Of a DNA stretch of 64,000 nt, positions 20,132-33,928 are shown piece after piece. Position 1 is the first letter of the stretch. Each line of letters opens with the position of its first letter. This stretch comes from Leptasterias polaris (Eukaryota > Echinodermata > Asteroidea > Forcipulatida > Asteriidae), in NCBI GenBank assembly GCA_037783415.1, contig JAZGTN010000051.1, positions 1,054,001-1,118,000 of the forward strand. The letters run 5' to 3'. The notes under the pieces are model-generated. The model saw only the letters and a list, made by a program, of their open reading frames with translations. It was not told where the DNA came from and did not search any database. A program made the position numbers and the translations under genes.

Positions 20132-22882
20132 ATCTTTTTGTATTTTTCCTCAACATACGGAGGTTAGAAACAATCTAAACTGAAGCCCCTAAATTAAAGT
20201 TAGCAACGTGTCTACTGCCATACTACGCTGAAAACACCAGTTCTCGTCTGATCACCGAAGTTAAGCATCGTCGGGCCCGGTCAGTACTTGGACGGGAGAC
20301 CTCCTGGGAATACCGGGTGCTGTAGACATATTTTTGTATTTTTCCTCAACATACGGAGGTTAGAAACAATCTAAACTGAAGCCCCTAAATTAAAGTTAGC
20401 AACGTGTCTACTGAAATACTACGCTGAAAACACCGGTTCTCGTCTGATCACCGAAGTTAAGCATCGTCGGGCCCGGTCAGTCCTTGGACAGGAGACCTCC
20501 TGGGAATACCGGGTGCTGTAGACATCTTTTGTATTTTTCCTCGACATACGGAGGTTAGATCTAAACTGGAAACTGAAGCCCCTATAGTAAAGACAACAAA
20601 GTGTCTACTGCCATACTACGCTGAAAACACCGGTTCTCGTCTGATCACCGAAGTTAAGCATCGTCGGGCCCGGTCAGTACTTGGACGGCAGACCTCCTGG
20701 GAATACCGGGTGCTGTAGACATCTTTTTGTATTTTTCCTCAACATACGGAGGTTAGAAACAATCTAAACTGAAGCCCCTAAATTAAAGTTAGCAACGTGT
20801 CTACTGCCATACTACGCTGAAAACACCGGTTCTCGTCTGATCACCGAAGTTAAGCATCGTCGGGCCCGGTCAGTACTTGGACGGGAGACCTCCTGGGAAT
20901 ACCGGGTGCTGTAGACATCTTTTGTATTTTTCCTCGACATACGGAGGTTAGATCTAAACTGGAAACTGAAGCCCCTATATTAAAGTCAGCAACGTGTCTA
21001 CTGCCATACAACGCTGAAAACACTGGTTCTCGTCTGATCACCGAAGTTAAGCATCGTCGGGCCCGGTCAGTACTTGGACGGGAGACCTCCTGGGAATACC
21101 GGGTGCTGTAGACATCTTTTTGTATTTTTCCTCAACATACGGAGGTTAGAAACAATCTAAACTGAAGCCCCTAAATTAAAGTTAGCAACGTGTCTACTGC
21201 CATACTACGCTGAAAACACCGGTTCTCGTCTGATCACCGAAGTTAAGCATCGTCGGGCCCGGTCAGTACTTGGACGGGAGACCTCCTGGGAATACCGGGT
21301 GCTGTAGACATCTTTTGTATTTTTCCTCGACATACGGAGGTTAGATCTAAACTGGAAACTGAAGCCCCTAAATTAAAGTTAGCAATGTGTCTACTGCCAT
21401 ACTACGCTGAAAACACCGGTTCTCGTTTGATCACCGAAGTTTATAAGCATCGTCGGGCCCGGTCAGTACTTGGACGGGAGACCTCCTGGGAATACCGGGT
21501 GCTGTAGACATCTTTTTGTATTTTTCCTCAACATACGGAGGTTAGAAACAATCTAAACTGAAGCCCCTAAATTAAAGTTAGCAACGTGTATACTGCCATA
21601 CTACGCTGAAAACACCGGTTCTCGTCTGATCACCGAAGTTAAGCATCGTCGGGCCCGGTCAGTACTTGGACGGGAGACCTACTGGGAATACCGGTGCTGT
21701 AGACATCTTTTGTATTTTTCCTCGACATACGGAGGTTAGATCTAAACTGGAAACTGAAGCCCCTATATTAACGTCAGCAACGTGTCTAATGCCATACTAC
21801 GCTGAAAACACTGGTTCTCGTCTGATCACCGAAGTTAAGCATCGTAGGGCCCCGTCAGTACTTGGACGGGAGACCTCCTGGGAATACCGGGTGCTGTAGA
21901 CATATTTTTGTATTTTTCCTCAACATACGGAGGTTAGAAACAATCTAAACTGAAGCCCCTAAATTAAAGTTAGCAACGTGTCTACTGCCATACTACGCTG
22001 AAAACACCGGTTCTCGTCTGATCACCGAAGTTAAGCATCGTCGGGCCCGGTCAGTACTTGGACGGGAGACCTCCTGGGAATACCGGGTGCTGTAGACATC
22101 TTTTTGTATTTTTCCTCAACATACGGAGGTTAGAAACAATCTAAACTGAAGCCCCTAAATTAAAGTTAGCAACGTGTCTACTGCCATACTACGCTGAAAA
22201 CACCAGTTCTCGTCTGATCACCGAAGTTAAGCATCGTCGGGCCCGGTCAGTACTTGGACGGGAGACCTCCTGGGAATACCGGGTGCTGTAGACATATTTT
22301 TGTATTTTTCCTCAACATACGGAGGTTAGAAACAATCTAAACTGAAGCCCCTAAATTAAAGTTAGCAACGTGTCTACTGAAATACTACGCTGAAAACACC
22401 GGTTCTCGTCTGATCACCGAAGTTAAGCATCGTCGGGCCCGGTCAGTCCTTGGACAGGAGACCTCCTGGGAATACCGGGTGCTGTAGACATCTTTTGTAT
22501 TTTTCCTCGACATACGGAGGTTAGATCTAAACTGGAAACTGAAGCCCCTATAGTAAAGACAACAAAGTGTCTACTGCCATACTACGCTGAAAACACCGGT
22601 TCTCGTCTGATCACCGAAGTTAAGCATCGTCGGGCCCGGTCAGTACTTGGACGGCAGACCTCCTGGGAATACCGGGTGCTGTAGACATCTTTTTGTATTT
22701 TTCCTCAACATACGGAGGTTAGAAACAATCTAAACTGAAGCCCCTAAATTAAAGTTAGCAACGTGTCTACTGCCATACTACGCTGAAAACACCGGTTCTC
22801 GTCTGATCACCGAAGTTAAGCATCGTCGGGCCCGGTCAGTACTTGGACGGGAGACCTCCTGGGAATACCGGGTGCTGTAGAC
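19344..22882 (+). repeat. 1966-bp repeat of ten units
   Basis: Starts 19423-20014, 20210, 20406, 20603 and 20799 recur at 21389-21980, 22176, 22372, 22569 and 22765. The shared ACCAGTT and A77C changes confirm it; 20996 and 21192 lie between the copies. Confidence 0.85.
20406..20523 (+). rRNA. 5S rRNA variant with A77C
   Basis: AGTCCTTGG replaces AGTACTTGG, on the C9A/C10A/G85A background. Shared only with 22372 among relatives of this lineage, which dates the 1966-bp duplication after this mutation. A77C at 46054 and 49197 is on another background. Confidence 0.9.
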
Positions 22883-25447
22883 ATCTTTTTGTATTTTTCC
22901 TCAACATACGGAGGTTAGAAACAATCTAAACTGAAGCCCCTAAATTAAAGTTAGCAACGTGTCTACTGCCATACTACGCTGAAAACACCGGTTCTCGTCT
23001 GATCACCGAAGTTAAGCATCGTCGGGCCCGGTCAGTACTTGGACGGGAGACCTCCTGGGAATACCGGGTGCTGTAGACATATTTTGTATTTTTCCTCAAA
23101 ATACGGAAGTTAGATATCTAAACTGGAATCTGAAGCCCCTAAATTAAAGTCAGCAACGTGTCTACTGCCATACTACGCTGAAAACACCGGTTCTCGTCTG
23201 ATCACCGAAGTTAAGCATCGTCGGGCCCGGTCAGTACTTGGACGGGAGACCTCCTGGGAATACCGGGTGCTGTAGACATCTTTTGTATTTTTCCTCGACA
23301 TACGGAGGTTAGATCTAAACTGGAAACTGAAGCCCCTATATTAAAGTCAGCAAAGTGTCTACTGCCATACTACGCTGAAAACACCGGTTCTCGTCTGATC
23401 ACTGAAGTTAAGCATCGTCGGGCCTGGTCAGTACTTGGACGGGAGACCTCCTGGGAATACTGGGTGCTGTAGACATCTTTTTGTATTTTTCCTCAACATA
23501 CGGAGGTTAGAAACAATCTAAACTGAAGCCCCTAAATTAAAGTTAGCAATGTGTCTACTGCCATACTACGCTGAAAACACCGGTTCTCGTCTGATCACCG
23601 AAGTTTATAAGCATCGTCGGGCCCGGTCAGTACTTGGACGGGAGACCTCCTGGGAATACCGGGTGCTGTAGACATCTTTTTGTATTTTTCCTCAACATAC
23701 GGAGGTTAGAAACAATCTCAACTGAAGCCCCTAAATTAAAGTTAGCAACGTGTCTACTGCCATACTACGCTGAAAACACCGGTTCTCGTCTGATCTCCGA
23801 AGTTAAGCATCGTCGGGCCCGGTCAGTACTTGGACGGGAGACCTCCTGGGAATACCGGGTGATGTAGACATCTTTTGTATTTTTCCTCGACATACGGAGG
23901 TTAGATCTAAACTGGAAACTGAAGCCCCTATATTAAAGTCAGCAACGTGTCTACTGCCATACTACGCTGAAAACACTGGTTCTCGTCTGATCACCGAAGT
24001 TAAGCATCGTCAGGCCCGGTCAGTACTTGGACGGGAGACCTCCTGGGAATACCGGGTGCTGTAGACATCTTTTTGTATTTTTCCTCAACATACGGAGGTT
24101 AGAAACAATCTAAACTGAAGCCCCTAAATTAAAGTTAGCTACGTGTCTAGGTCTACTGCCATACTACGCTGAAAACACCGGTTCTCGTCTGATCACCGAA
24201 GTTAAGCATCGTCGGGCCCGGTCAGTACTTGGACGGGAGACCTCCTGGGAATACCGGGTGCTGTAGACATCTTTTGTATTTTTCCTCGACATACGGAGGT
24301 TAGATCTAAACTGGAAACTGAAGCCCCTATATTAAAGTCAGCAAAGTGTCTACTGCCATACTACGCTGAAAACAACGGTTCTCGTCTGAACACCGAAGTT
24401 AAGCATCGTCGGGCCCGGTCAGTACTTGGACGGGAGACCTCCTGGGAATACCGGGTGCTGTAGACATCTTTTTGTATTTTTCCTCAACATACGGAGGTTA
24501 GAAACAATCTAAACTGAAGCCCCTAAATTAAAGTTAGCAACGTGTCTACTGCCATACTACGCTGAAAACACCGGTTCTCGTCTGATCTCCGAAGTTAAGC
24601 ATCGCCGGGCCCGGTCAGTACTTGGACAGGAGACCTCCTGGGAATACCGGGTGCTGTAGACATCTTTTGTATTTTTCCTCGACATACGGAGGTTAGATCT
24701 AAACTGGAAACTGAAGCCCCTATATTAAAGTCAGCAACGTGTCTACTGCCATACAACGCTGAAAACACTGGTTCTCGTCTGATCACCGAAGTTAAGCATC
24801 GTCGGGCCCGGTCAGTACTTGGACGGGAGACCTCCTGGGAATACCGGGTGCTGTAGACATCTTTTTGTATTTTTCCTCAACATACGGAGGTTAGAAACAA
24901 TCTAAACTGAAGCCCCTAAATTAAAGTTAGCAACGTGTCTACTGCCATACTACGCTGAAAACACCGGTTCTCGTCTGATCACCGAAGTTAAGCATCGTCG
25001 GGCCCGGTCAGTACTTGGACGGGAGACCTCCTGGGAATACCGGGTGCTGTAGACATATTTTTGTATTTTTCCTCAACATACGGAGGTTAGAAACAATCTA
25101 AACTGAAGCCCCTAAATTAAAGTTAGCAACGTGTCTACTGAAATACTACGCTGAAAACACCGGTTCTCGTCTGATCACCGAAGTTAAGCATCGTCGGGCC
25201 CGGTCAGTACTTGGACAGGAGACCTCCTGGGAATACCGGGTGCTGTAGACATCTTTTGTATTTTTCCTCGACATACGGAGGTTAGATCTAAACTGGAAAC
25301 TGAAGCCCCTATAGTAAAGACAACAAAGTGTCTACTGCCATACTACGCTGAAAACACCGGTTCTCGTCTGATCACCGAAGTTAAGCATCGTCGGGCCCGG
25401 TCAGTACTTGGACGGCAGACCTCCTGGGAATACCGGGTGCTGTAGAC

Positions 25448-26821
25448 ATCTTTTTGTATTTTTCCTCAACATACGGAGGTTAGAAACAATCTAAACTGAA
25501 GCCCCTAAATTAAAGTTAGCAACGTGTCTACTGCCATACTACGCTGAAAACACCGGTTCTCGTCTGATCACCGAAGTTAAGCATCATCGGGCCCGGTCAG
25601 TACTTGGACGGGAGACCTCCTGGGAATACCGGGTGCTGTAGACATCTTTTTGTATTTTTCCTCAACATACGGAGGTTAGAAACAATCTAAACTGAAGCCC
25701 CTAAATTAAAGTTAGCAACGTGTCTACTGCCATACTACGCTGAAAACACCGGTTCTCGTCTGATCTCCGAAGTTAAGCATCGCCGGGCCCGGTCAGTACT
25801 TGGACGGGAGACCTCCTGGGAATACCGGGTGCTGTAGACATCTTTTGTATTTTTCCTCGACATACGGAGGTTAGATCTAAACTGGAAACTGAAGCCCCTA
25901 TATTAAAGTCAGCAACGTGTCTACTGCCATACAACGCTGAAAACACTGGTTCTCGTCTGATCACCGAAGTTAAGCATCGTCGGGCCCGGTCAGTACTTGG
26001 ACGGGAGACCTCCTGGGAATACCGGGTGCTGTAGACATCTTTTTGTATTTTTCCTCAACATACGGAGGTTAGAAACAATCTAAACTTTAGCCCCTAAATT
26101 AAAGTTAGCAACGTGTCTACTGCCATACTACGCTGAAAACACCGGTTCTCGTCTGATCACCGAAGTTAAGCATCATCGGGCCCGGTCAGTACTTGGACGG
26201 GAGACCTCCTGGGAATACCGGGTGCTGTAGACATCTTTTTGTATTTTTCCTCAACATACGGAGGTTAGAAACAATCTAAACTGAAGCCCCTAAATTAAAG
26301 TTAGCAACGTGTCTACTGCCATACTACGCTGAAAACACCGGTTCTCGTCTGATCTCCGAAGTTAAGCATCGCCGGGCCCGGTCAGTACTTGGACGGGAGA
26401 CCTCCTGGGAATACCGGGTGCTGTAGACATCTTTTGTATTTTTCCTCGACATACGGAGGTTAGATCTAAACTGGAAACTGAAGCCCCTATATTAAAGTCA
26501 GCAACGTGTCTACTGCCATACAACGCTGAAAACACTGGTTCTCGTCTGATCACCGAAGTTAAGCATCGTCGGGCCCGGTCAGTACTTGGACGGGAGACCT
26601 CCTGGGAATACCGGGTGCTGTAGACATCTTTTTGTATTTTTCCTCAACATACGGAGGTTAGAAACAATCTAAACTTTAGCCCCTAAATTAAAGTTAGCAA
26701 CGTGTCTACTGCCATACTACGCTGAAAACACCGGTTCTCGTCTGATCACCGAAGTTAAGCATCGTCGGGCCCGGTCAGTACTTGGACGGGAGACCTCCTG
26801 GGAATACCGGGTGCTGTAGAC
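25448..26821 (+). repeat. 589-bp tandem duplication of a trimer
   Basis: Starts 25526, 25722, 25919 recur at 26115, 26311, 26508. The first gene of both trimers has CATCATCGG. The spacers before 26115 and 26704 share AAACTTTAGCC, which no other spacer I read has. Confidence 0.88.
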
Positions 26822-26899
26822 ATATTTTTGTATTTTTCCTCAACATACGGAGGTTAGAAACAATCTAAACTGAAGCCCCTAAATTAAAGTTAGCAACGT

Positions 26900-29800
26900 G
26901 TCTACTGAAATACTACGCTGAAAACACCGGTTCTCGTCTGATCACCGAAGTTAAGCATCGTCGGGCCCGGTCAGTACTTGGACAGGAGACCTCCTGGGAA
27001 TACCGGGTGCTGTAGACATCTTTTGTATTTTTCCTCGACATACGGAGGTTAGATCTAAACTGGAAACTGAAGCCCCTATAGTAAAGACAACAAAGTGTCT
27101 ACTGCCATACTACGCTGAAAACACCGGTTCTCGTCTGATCACCGAAGTTAAGCATCGTCGGGCCCGGTCAGTACTTGGACGGCAGACCTCCTGGGAATAC
27201 CGGGTGCTGTAGACATCTTTTTGTATTTTTCCTCAACATACGGAGGTTAGAAACAATCTAAACTGAAGCCCCTAAATTAAAGTTAGCAACGTGTCTACTG
27301 CCATACTACGCTGAAAACACCGGTTCTCGTCTGATCACCGAAGTTAAGCATCGTCGGGCCCGGTCAGTACTTGGACGGGAGACCTCCTGGGAATACCGGG
27401 TGCTGTAGACATCTTTTTGTATTTTTCCTCAACATACGGAGGTTAGAAACAATCTAAACTGAAGCCCCTAAATTAAAGTTAGCAACGTGTCTACTGCCAT
27501 ACTACGCTGAAAACACCGGTTCTCGTCTGATCACCGAAGTTAAGCATCGTCGGGCCCGGTCAGTACTTGGACGGGAGACCTCCTGGGAATACCGGGTGCT
27601 GTAGACATATTTTGTATTTTTCCTCAAAATACGGAAGTTAGATATCTAAACTGGAATCTGAAGCCCCTAAATTAAAGTCAGCAACGTGTCTACTGCCATA
27701 CTACGCTGAAAACACCGGTTCTCGTCTGATCACCGAAGTTAAGCATCGTCGGGCCCGGTCAGTACTTGGACGGGAGACCTCCTGGGAATACCGGGTGCTG
27801 TAGACATCTTTTGTATTTTTCCTCGACATACGGAGGTTAGATCTAAACTGGAAACTGAAGCCCCTATATTAAAGTCAGCAAAGTGTCTACTGCCATACTA
27901 CGCTGAAAACACCGGTTCTCGTCTGATCACTGAAGTTAAGCATCGTCGGGCCTGGTCAGTACTTGGACGGGAGACCTCCTGGGAATACCGGGTGCTGTAG
28001 ACATCTTTTTGTATTTTTCCTCAACATACGGAGGTTAGAAACAATCTAAACTGAAGCCCCTAAATTAAAGTTAGCAATGTGTCTACTGCCATACTACGCT
28101 GAAAACACCGGTTCTCGTCTGATCACCGAAGTTTATAAGCATCGTCGGGCCCGGTCAGTACTTGGACGGGAGACCTCCTGGGAATACCGGGTGCTGTAGA
28201 CATCTTTTTGTATTTTTCCTCAACATACGGAGGTTAGAAACAATCTCAACTGAAGCCCCTAAATTAAAGTTAGCAACGTGTCTACTGCCATACTACGCTG
28301 AAAACACCGGTTCTCGTCTGATCTCCGAAGTTAAGCATCGTCGGGCCCGGTCAGTACTTGGATGGGAGACCTCCTGGGAATACCGGGTGATGTAGACATC
28401 TTTTGTATTTTTCCTCGACATACGGAGGTTAGATCTAAACTGGAAACTGAAGCCCCTATATTAAAGTCAGCAACGTGTCTACTGCCATACTACGCTGAAA
28501 ACACTGGTTCTCGTCTGATCACCGAAGTTAAGCATCGTCGGGCCCGGTCAGTACTTGGACGGGAGACCTCCTGGGAATACCGGGTGCTGTAGACATCTTT
28601 TTGTATTTTTCCTCAACATACGGAGGTTAGAAACAATCTAAACTGAAGCCCCTAAATTAAAGTTAGCTACGTGTCTAGGTCTACTGCCATACTACGCTGA
28701 AAACACCGGTTCTCGTCTGATCACCGAAGTTAAGCATCGTCGGGCCCGGTCAGTACTTGGACGGGAGACCTCCTGGGAATACCGGGTGCTGTAGACATCT
28801 TTTGTATTTTTCCTCGACATACGGAGGTTAGATCTAAACTGGAAACTGAAGCCCCTATATTAAAGTCAGCAAAGTGTCTACTGCCATACTACGCTGAAAA
28901 CAACGGTTCTCGTCTGAACACCGAAGTTAAGCATCGTCGGGCCCGATCAGTACTTGGACGGGAGACCTCCTGGGAATACCGGGTGCTGTAGACATCTTTT
29001 TGTATTTTTCCTCAACATACGGAGGTTAGAAACAATCTAAACTGAAGCCCCTAAATTAAAGTTAGCAACGTGTCTACTGCCATACTACGCTGAAAACACC
29101 GGTTCTCGTCTGATCTCCGAAGTTAAGCATCGCCGGGCCCGGTCAGTACTTGGACGGGAGACCTCCTGGGAATACCGGGTGCTGTAGACATCTTTTGTAT
29201 TTTTCCTCGACATACGGAGGTTAGATCTAAACTGGAAACTGAAGCCCCTATATTAAAGTCAGCAACGTGTCTACTGCCATACAACGCTGAAAACACTGGT
29301 TCTCGTCTGATCACCGAAGTTAAGCATCGTCGGGCCCGGTCAGTACTTGGACGGGAGACCTCCTGGGAATACCGGGTGCTGTAGACATCTTTTTGTATTT
29401 TTCCTCAACATACGGAGGTTAGAAACAATCTAAACTGAAGCCCCTAAATTAAAGTTAGCAACGTGTCTACTGCCATACTACGCTGAAAACACCGGTTCTC
29501 GTCTGATCACCGAAGTTAAGCATCGTCGGGCCCGGTCAGTACTTGGATGGGAGACCTCCTGGGAATACCGGGTGCTGTAGACATATTTTGTATTTTTCCT
29601 CAAAATACGGAAGTTAGATATCTAAACTGGAAACTGAAGCCCCTATATTAAAGTCAACAAAGTGTTTACTGCCATACTACGCTGAAAACACCGGTTCTCG
29701 TCTGATCACCGAAGTTAAGCATCGTCGGGCCCGGTCAGTACTTGGACGGGAGACCTCCAGGGAATACCGGGTGCTGTAGACATCTTTTTGTATTTTTCCT

Positions 29801-32747
29801 CAACATACGGAGGTTAGAAACAATCTAAACTGAAGCCCCTAAATTAAAGTTAGCAATGTGTCTACTGCCATACTACGCTGAAAACACCGGTTCTCGTCTG
29901 ATCACCGAAGTTTATAAGCATCGTCGGGCCCGGTCAGTACTTGGACGGGAGACCTCCTGGGAATACCGGGTACTGTAGACATCTTTTTGTATTTTTCCTC
30001 AACATACGGAGGTTAGAAACAATCTAAACTGAAGCCCCTAAATTAAAGTTAGCTACGTGTCTAGGTCTACTGCCATACTACGCTGAAAACACCGGTTCTC
30101 GTCTGATCACCGAAGTTAAGCATCGTCGGGCCCGGTCAGTACTTGGACGGGAGACCTCCTGGGAATACCGGGTGCTGTAGACATCTTTTGTATTTTTCCT
30201 CGACATACGGAGGTTAGATCTAAACTGGAAACTGAAGCCCCTATATTAAAGTCAGCAAAGTGTCTACTGCCATACTACGCTGAAAACAACGGTTCTCGTC
30301 TGAACACCGAAGTTAAGCATCGTCGGGCCCGATCAGTACTTGGACGGGAGACCTCCTGGGAATACCGGGTGCTGTAGACATCTTTTTGTATTTTTCCTCA
30401 ACATACGGAGGTTAGAAACAATCTAAACTGAAGCCCCTAAATTAAAGTTAGCAACGTGTCTACTGCCATACTACGCTGAAAACACCGGTTCTCGTCTGAT
30501 CTCCGAAGTTAAGCATCGCCGGGCCCGGTCAGTACTTGGACGGGAGACCTCCTGGGAATACCGGGTGCTGTAGACATCTTTTGTATTTTTCCTCGACATA
30601 CGGAGGTTAGATCTAAACTGGAAACTGAAGCCCCTATATTAAAGTCAGCAACGTGTCTACTGCCATACAACGCTGAAAACACTGGTTCTCGTCTGATCAC
30701 TGAAGTTAAGCATCGTCGGGCCCGGTCAGTACTTGGACGGGAGACCTCCTGGGAATACCGGGTGCTGTAGACATCTTTTTGTATTTTTCCTCAACATACG
30801 GAGGTTAGAAACAATCTAAACTGAAGCCCCTAAATTAAAGTTAGCAACGTGTCTACTGCCATACTACGCTGAAAACACCGGTTCTCGTCTGATCACCGAA
30901 GTTAAGCATCGTCGGGCCCGGTCAGTACTTGGATGGGAGACCTCCTGGGAATACCGGGTGCTGTAGACATATTTTGTATTTTTCCTCAAAATACGGAAGT
31001 TAGATATCTAAACTGGAAACTGAAGCCCCTATATTAAAGTCAACAAAGTGTTTACTGCCATACTACGCTGAAAACACCGGTTCTCGTCTGATCACCGAAG
31101 TTAAGCATCGTCGGGCCCGGTCAGTACTTGGACGGGAGACCTCCAGGGAATACCGGGTGCTGTAGACATCTTTTTGTATTTTTCCTCAACATACGGAGGT
31201 TAGAAACAATCTAAACTGAAGCCCCTAAATTAAAGTTAGCAATGTGTCTACTGCCATACTACGCTGAAAACACCGGTTCTCGTCTGATCACCGAAGTTTA
31301 TAAGCATCGTCGGGCCCGGTCAGTACTTGGACGGGAGACCTCCTGGGAATACCGGGTACTGTAGACATCTTTTTGTATTTTTCCTCAACATACGGAGGTT
31401 AGAAACAATCTCAACTGAAGCCCCTAAATTAAAGTTAGCAACGTGTCTACTGCCATACTACGCTGAAAACACCGGTTCTCGTCTGATCTCCGAAGTTAAG
31501 CATCGTCGGGCCCGGTCAGTACTTGGACGGGAGACCTCCTGGGAATACCGGGTGATGTAGACATCTTTTGTATTTTTCCTCGACATACGGAGGTTAGATC
31601 TAAACTGGAAACTGAAGCCCCTATATTAAAGTCAGCAACGTGTCTACTGCCATACTACGCTGAAAACACTGGTTCTCGTCTGATCACCGAAGTTAAGCAT
31701 CGTCGGGCCCGGTCAGTACTTGGACGGGAGACCTCCTGGGAATACCGGGTGCTGTAGACATCTTTTTGTATTTTTCCTCAACATACGGAGGTTAGAAACA
31801 ATCTAAACTGAAGCCCCTAAATTAAAGTTAGCTACGTGTCTAGGTCTACTGCCATACTACGCTGAAAACACCGGTTCTCGTCTGATCACCGAAGTTAAGC
31901 ATCGTCGGGCCCGGTCAGTACTTGGACGGGAGACCTCCTGGGAATACCGGGTGCTGTAGACATCTTTTGTATTTTTCCTCGACATACGGAGGTTAGATCT
32001 AAACTGGAAACTGAAGCCCCTATATTAAAGTCAGCAAAGTGTCTACTGCCATACTACGCTGAAAACAACGGTTCTCGTCTGAACACCGAAGTTAAGCATC
32101 GTCGGGCCCGGTCAGTACTTGGACGGGAGACCTCCTGGGAATACCGGGTGCTGTAGACATCTTTTTGTATTTTTCCTCAACATACGGAGGTTAGAAACAA
32201 TCTAAACTGAAGCCCCTAAATTAAAGTTAGCAACGTGTCTACTGCCATACTACGCTGAAAACACCGGTTCTCGTCTGATCTCCGAAGTTAAGCATCGCCG
32301 GGCCCGGTCAGTACTTGGATGGGAGACCTCCTGGGAATACCGGGTGCTGTAGACATCTTTTGTATTTTTCCTCGACATACGGAGGTTAGATCTAAACTGG
32401 AAACTGAAGCCCCTATATTAAAGTCAGCAACGTGTCTACTGCCATACAACGCTGAAAACACTGGTTCTCGTCTGATCACCGAAGTTAAGCATCGTCGGGC
32501 CCGGTCAGTACTTGGACGGGAGACCTCCTGGGAATACCGGGTGCTGTAGACATCTTTTTGTATTTTTCCTCAACATACGGAGGTTAGAAACAATCTAAAC
32601 TGAAGCCCCTAAATTAAAGTTAGCAACGTGTCTACTGCCATACTACGCTGAAAACACCGGTTCTCGTCTGATCACCGAAGTTAAGCATCGTCGGGCCCGG
32701 TCAGTACTTGGATGGGAGACCTCCTGGGAATACCGGGTGCTGTAGAC
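26900..32747 (+). rRNA. 5S rRNA genes, copies 137-166
   Basis: Gene starts: 26900, 27097, 27293, 27489, 27688, 27885, 28081, 28280, 28477, 28679, 28876, 29072, 29269, 29465, 29664, 29860, 30065, 30262, 30458, 30655, 30851, 31050, 31246, 31445, 31642, 31844, 32041, 32237, 32434, 32630. Length 118 nt, except 121 nt at 28081, 29860, 31246. Copies 26900-29465 match 22372-24937 at offset 4528; 28679-29860 recur at 30065-31246 (offset 1386); 28280-29465 recur at 31445-32630 (offset 3165). Confidence 0.95.
28595..31366 (+). repeat. 1386-bp tandem duplication of seven units
   Basis: Starts 28679-29860 recur at 30065-31246. CCCGATCAG (G71A) at 28876 and 30262 is private to the pair, and GGGTACTG follows both 29860 and 31246. 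Confidence 0.88.
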
Positions 32748-33807
32748 ATATTTTGTATTTTTCCTCAAAATACGGAAGTTAGATATCTAAACTGGAAACT
32801 GAAGCCCCTATATTAAAGTCAACAAAGTGTCTACTGCCATACTACGCTGAAAACACCGGTTCTCGTCTGATCACCGAAGTTAAGCATCGTCGGGCCCGGT
32901 CAGTACTTGGACGGGAGACCTCCAGGGAATACCGGGTGCTGTAGACATCTTTTTGTATTTTTCCTCAACATACGGAGGTTAGAAACAATCTAAACTGAAG
33001 CCCTAAATTAAAGTTAGCAACGTGTCTACTGCCATACTACGCTGAAAACACCGGTTCTCGTCTGATCTCCGAAGTTAAGCATCGTCGGGCCTGGTCAGTA
33101 CTTGGACGGGAGACCTCCTGGGAATACCGGGTGCTGTAGACATCTTTTGTATTTTTCCTCGACATACGGAGGTTAGATCTAAACTGGAAACTGAAGCCCC
33201 TAAATTAAAGTTAGCAATGTGTCTACTGCCATACTACGCTGAAAACACCGGTTCTCGTCTGATCACCGAAGTTTATAAGCATCGTCGGGCCCGGTCAGTA
33301 CTTGGACGGGAGACCTCCTGGGAATACCGGGTGCTGTAGACATCTTTTTGTATTTTTCCTCAACATACGGAGGTTAGAAACAATCTAAACTGAAGCCCCT
33401 AAATTAAAGTTAGCAACGTGTATACTGCCATACTACGCTGAAAACACCGGTTCTCGTCTGATCACCGAAGTTAAGCATCGTCGGGCCCGGTCAGTACTTG
33501 GACGGGAGACCTCCTGGGAATACCGGGTGCTGTAGACATATTTTGTATTTTTCCTCAAAATACGGAAGTTAGATATCTAAACTGGAAACTGAAGCCCCTA
33601 TATTAAAGTCAACAAAGTGTTTACTGCCATACTACGCTGAAAACACCGGTTCTCGTCTGATCACCGAAGTTTATAAGCATCGTCGGGCCCGGTCAGTACT
33701 TGGACGGGAGACTTCCTGGGAATACCGGGTGCTGTAGACATCTTTTTGTATTTTTCCTCAACATACGGAGGTTAGAAACAATCTAAACTGAAGCCCCTAA
33801 ATTAAAG

Positions 33808-33928
33808 TTATACTGCCATACTACGCTGAAAACACCGGTTCTCGTCTGATCACCGAAGTTTATAAGCATCGTCGGGCCCGGTCAGTACTTGGACGGGAGA
33901 CCTCCTGGGAATACCGGGTGCTGTAGAC
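33808..33928 (+). pseudogene. 5S rRNA copy with 10-bp deletion across its start
   Basis: AAAGTTATACTGCC replaces the usual stretch: ten bases ending at the gene's first positions are lost between two TA dinucleotides, so nt 1-3 and the -1 to -7 flank are gone. Helix I cannot close fully with GTAGAC, and the gene also has the TAT insertion. Likely inactive. Spacing to the next gene is normal. Confidence 0.8.

Larger units (their letters stand above)
20210..26821 (+). rRNA. 5S rRNA genes, copies 103-136
   Basis: Gene starts: 20210, 20406, 20603, 20799, 20996, 21192, 21389, 21588, 21784, 21980, 22176, 22372, 22569, 22765, 22961, 23160, 23357, 23553, 23752, 23949, 24151, 24348, 24544, 24741, 24937, 25133, 25330, 25526, 25722, 25919, 26115, 26311, 26508, 26704. 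Length 118 nt, except 121 nt at 21389 and 23553 and 117 nt at 21588. It is a mosaic of earlier units: 21389-23553 match 4618-6782 at offset 16771, and a trimer at 25526-25919 is repeated at 26115-26508. Confidence 0.95.
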
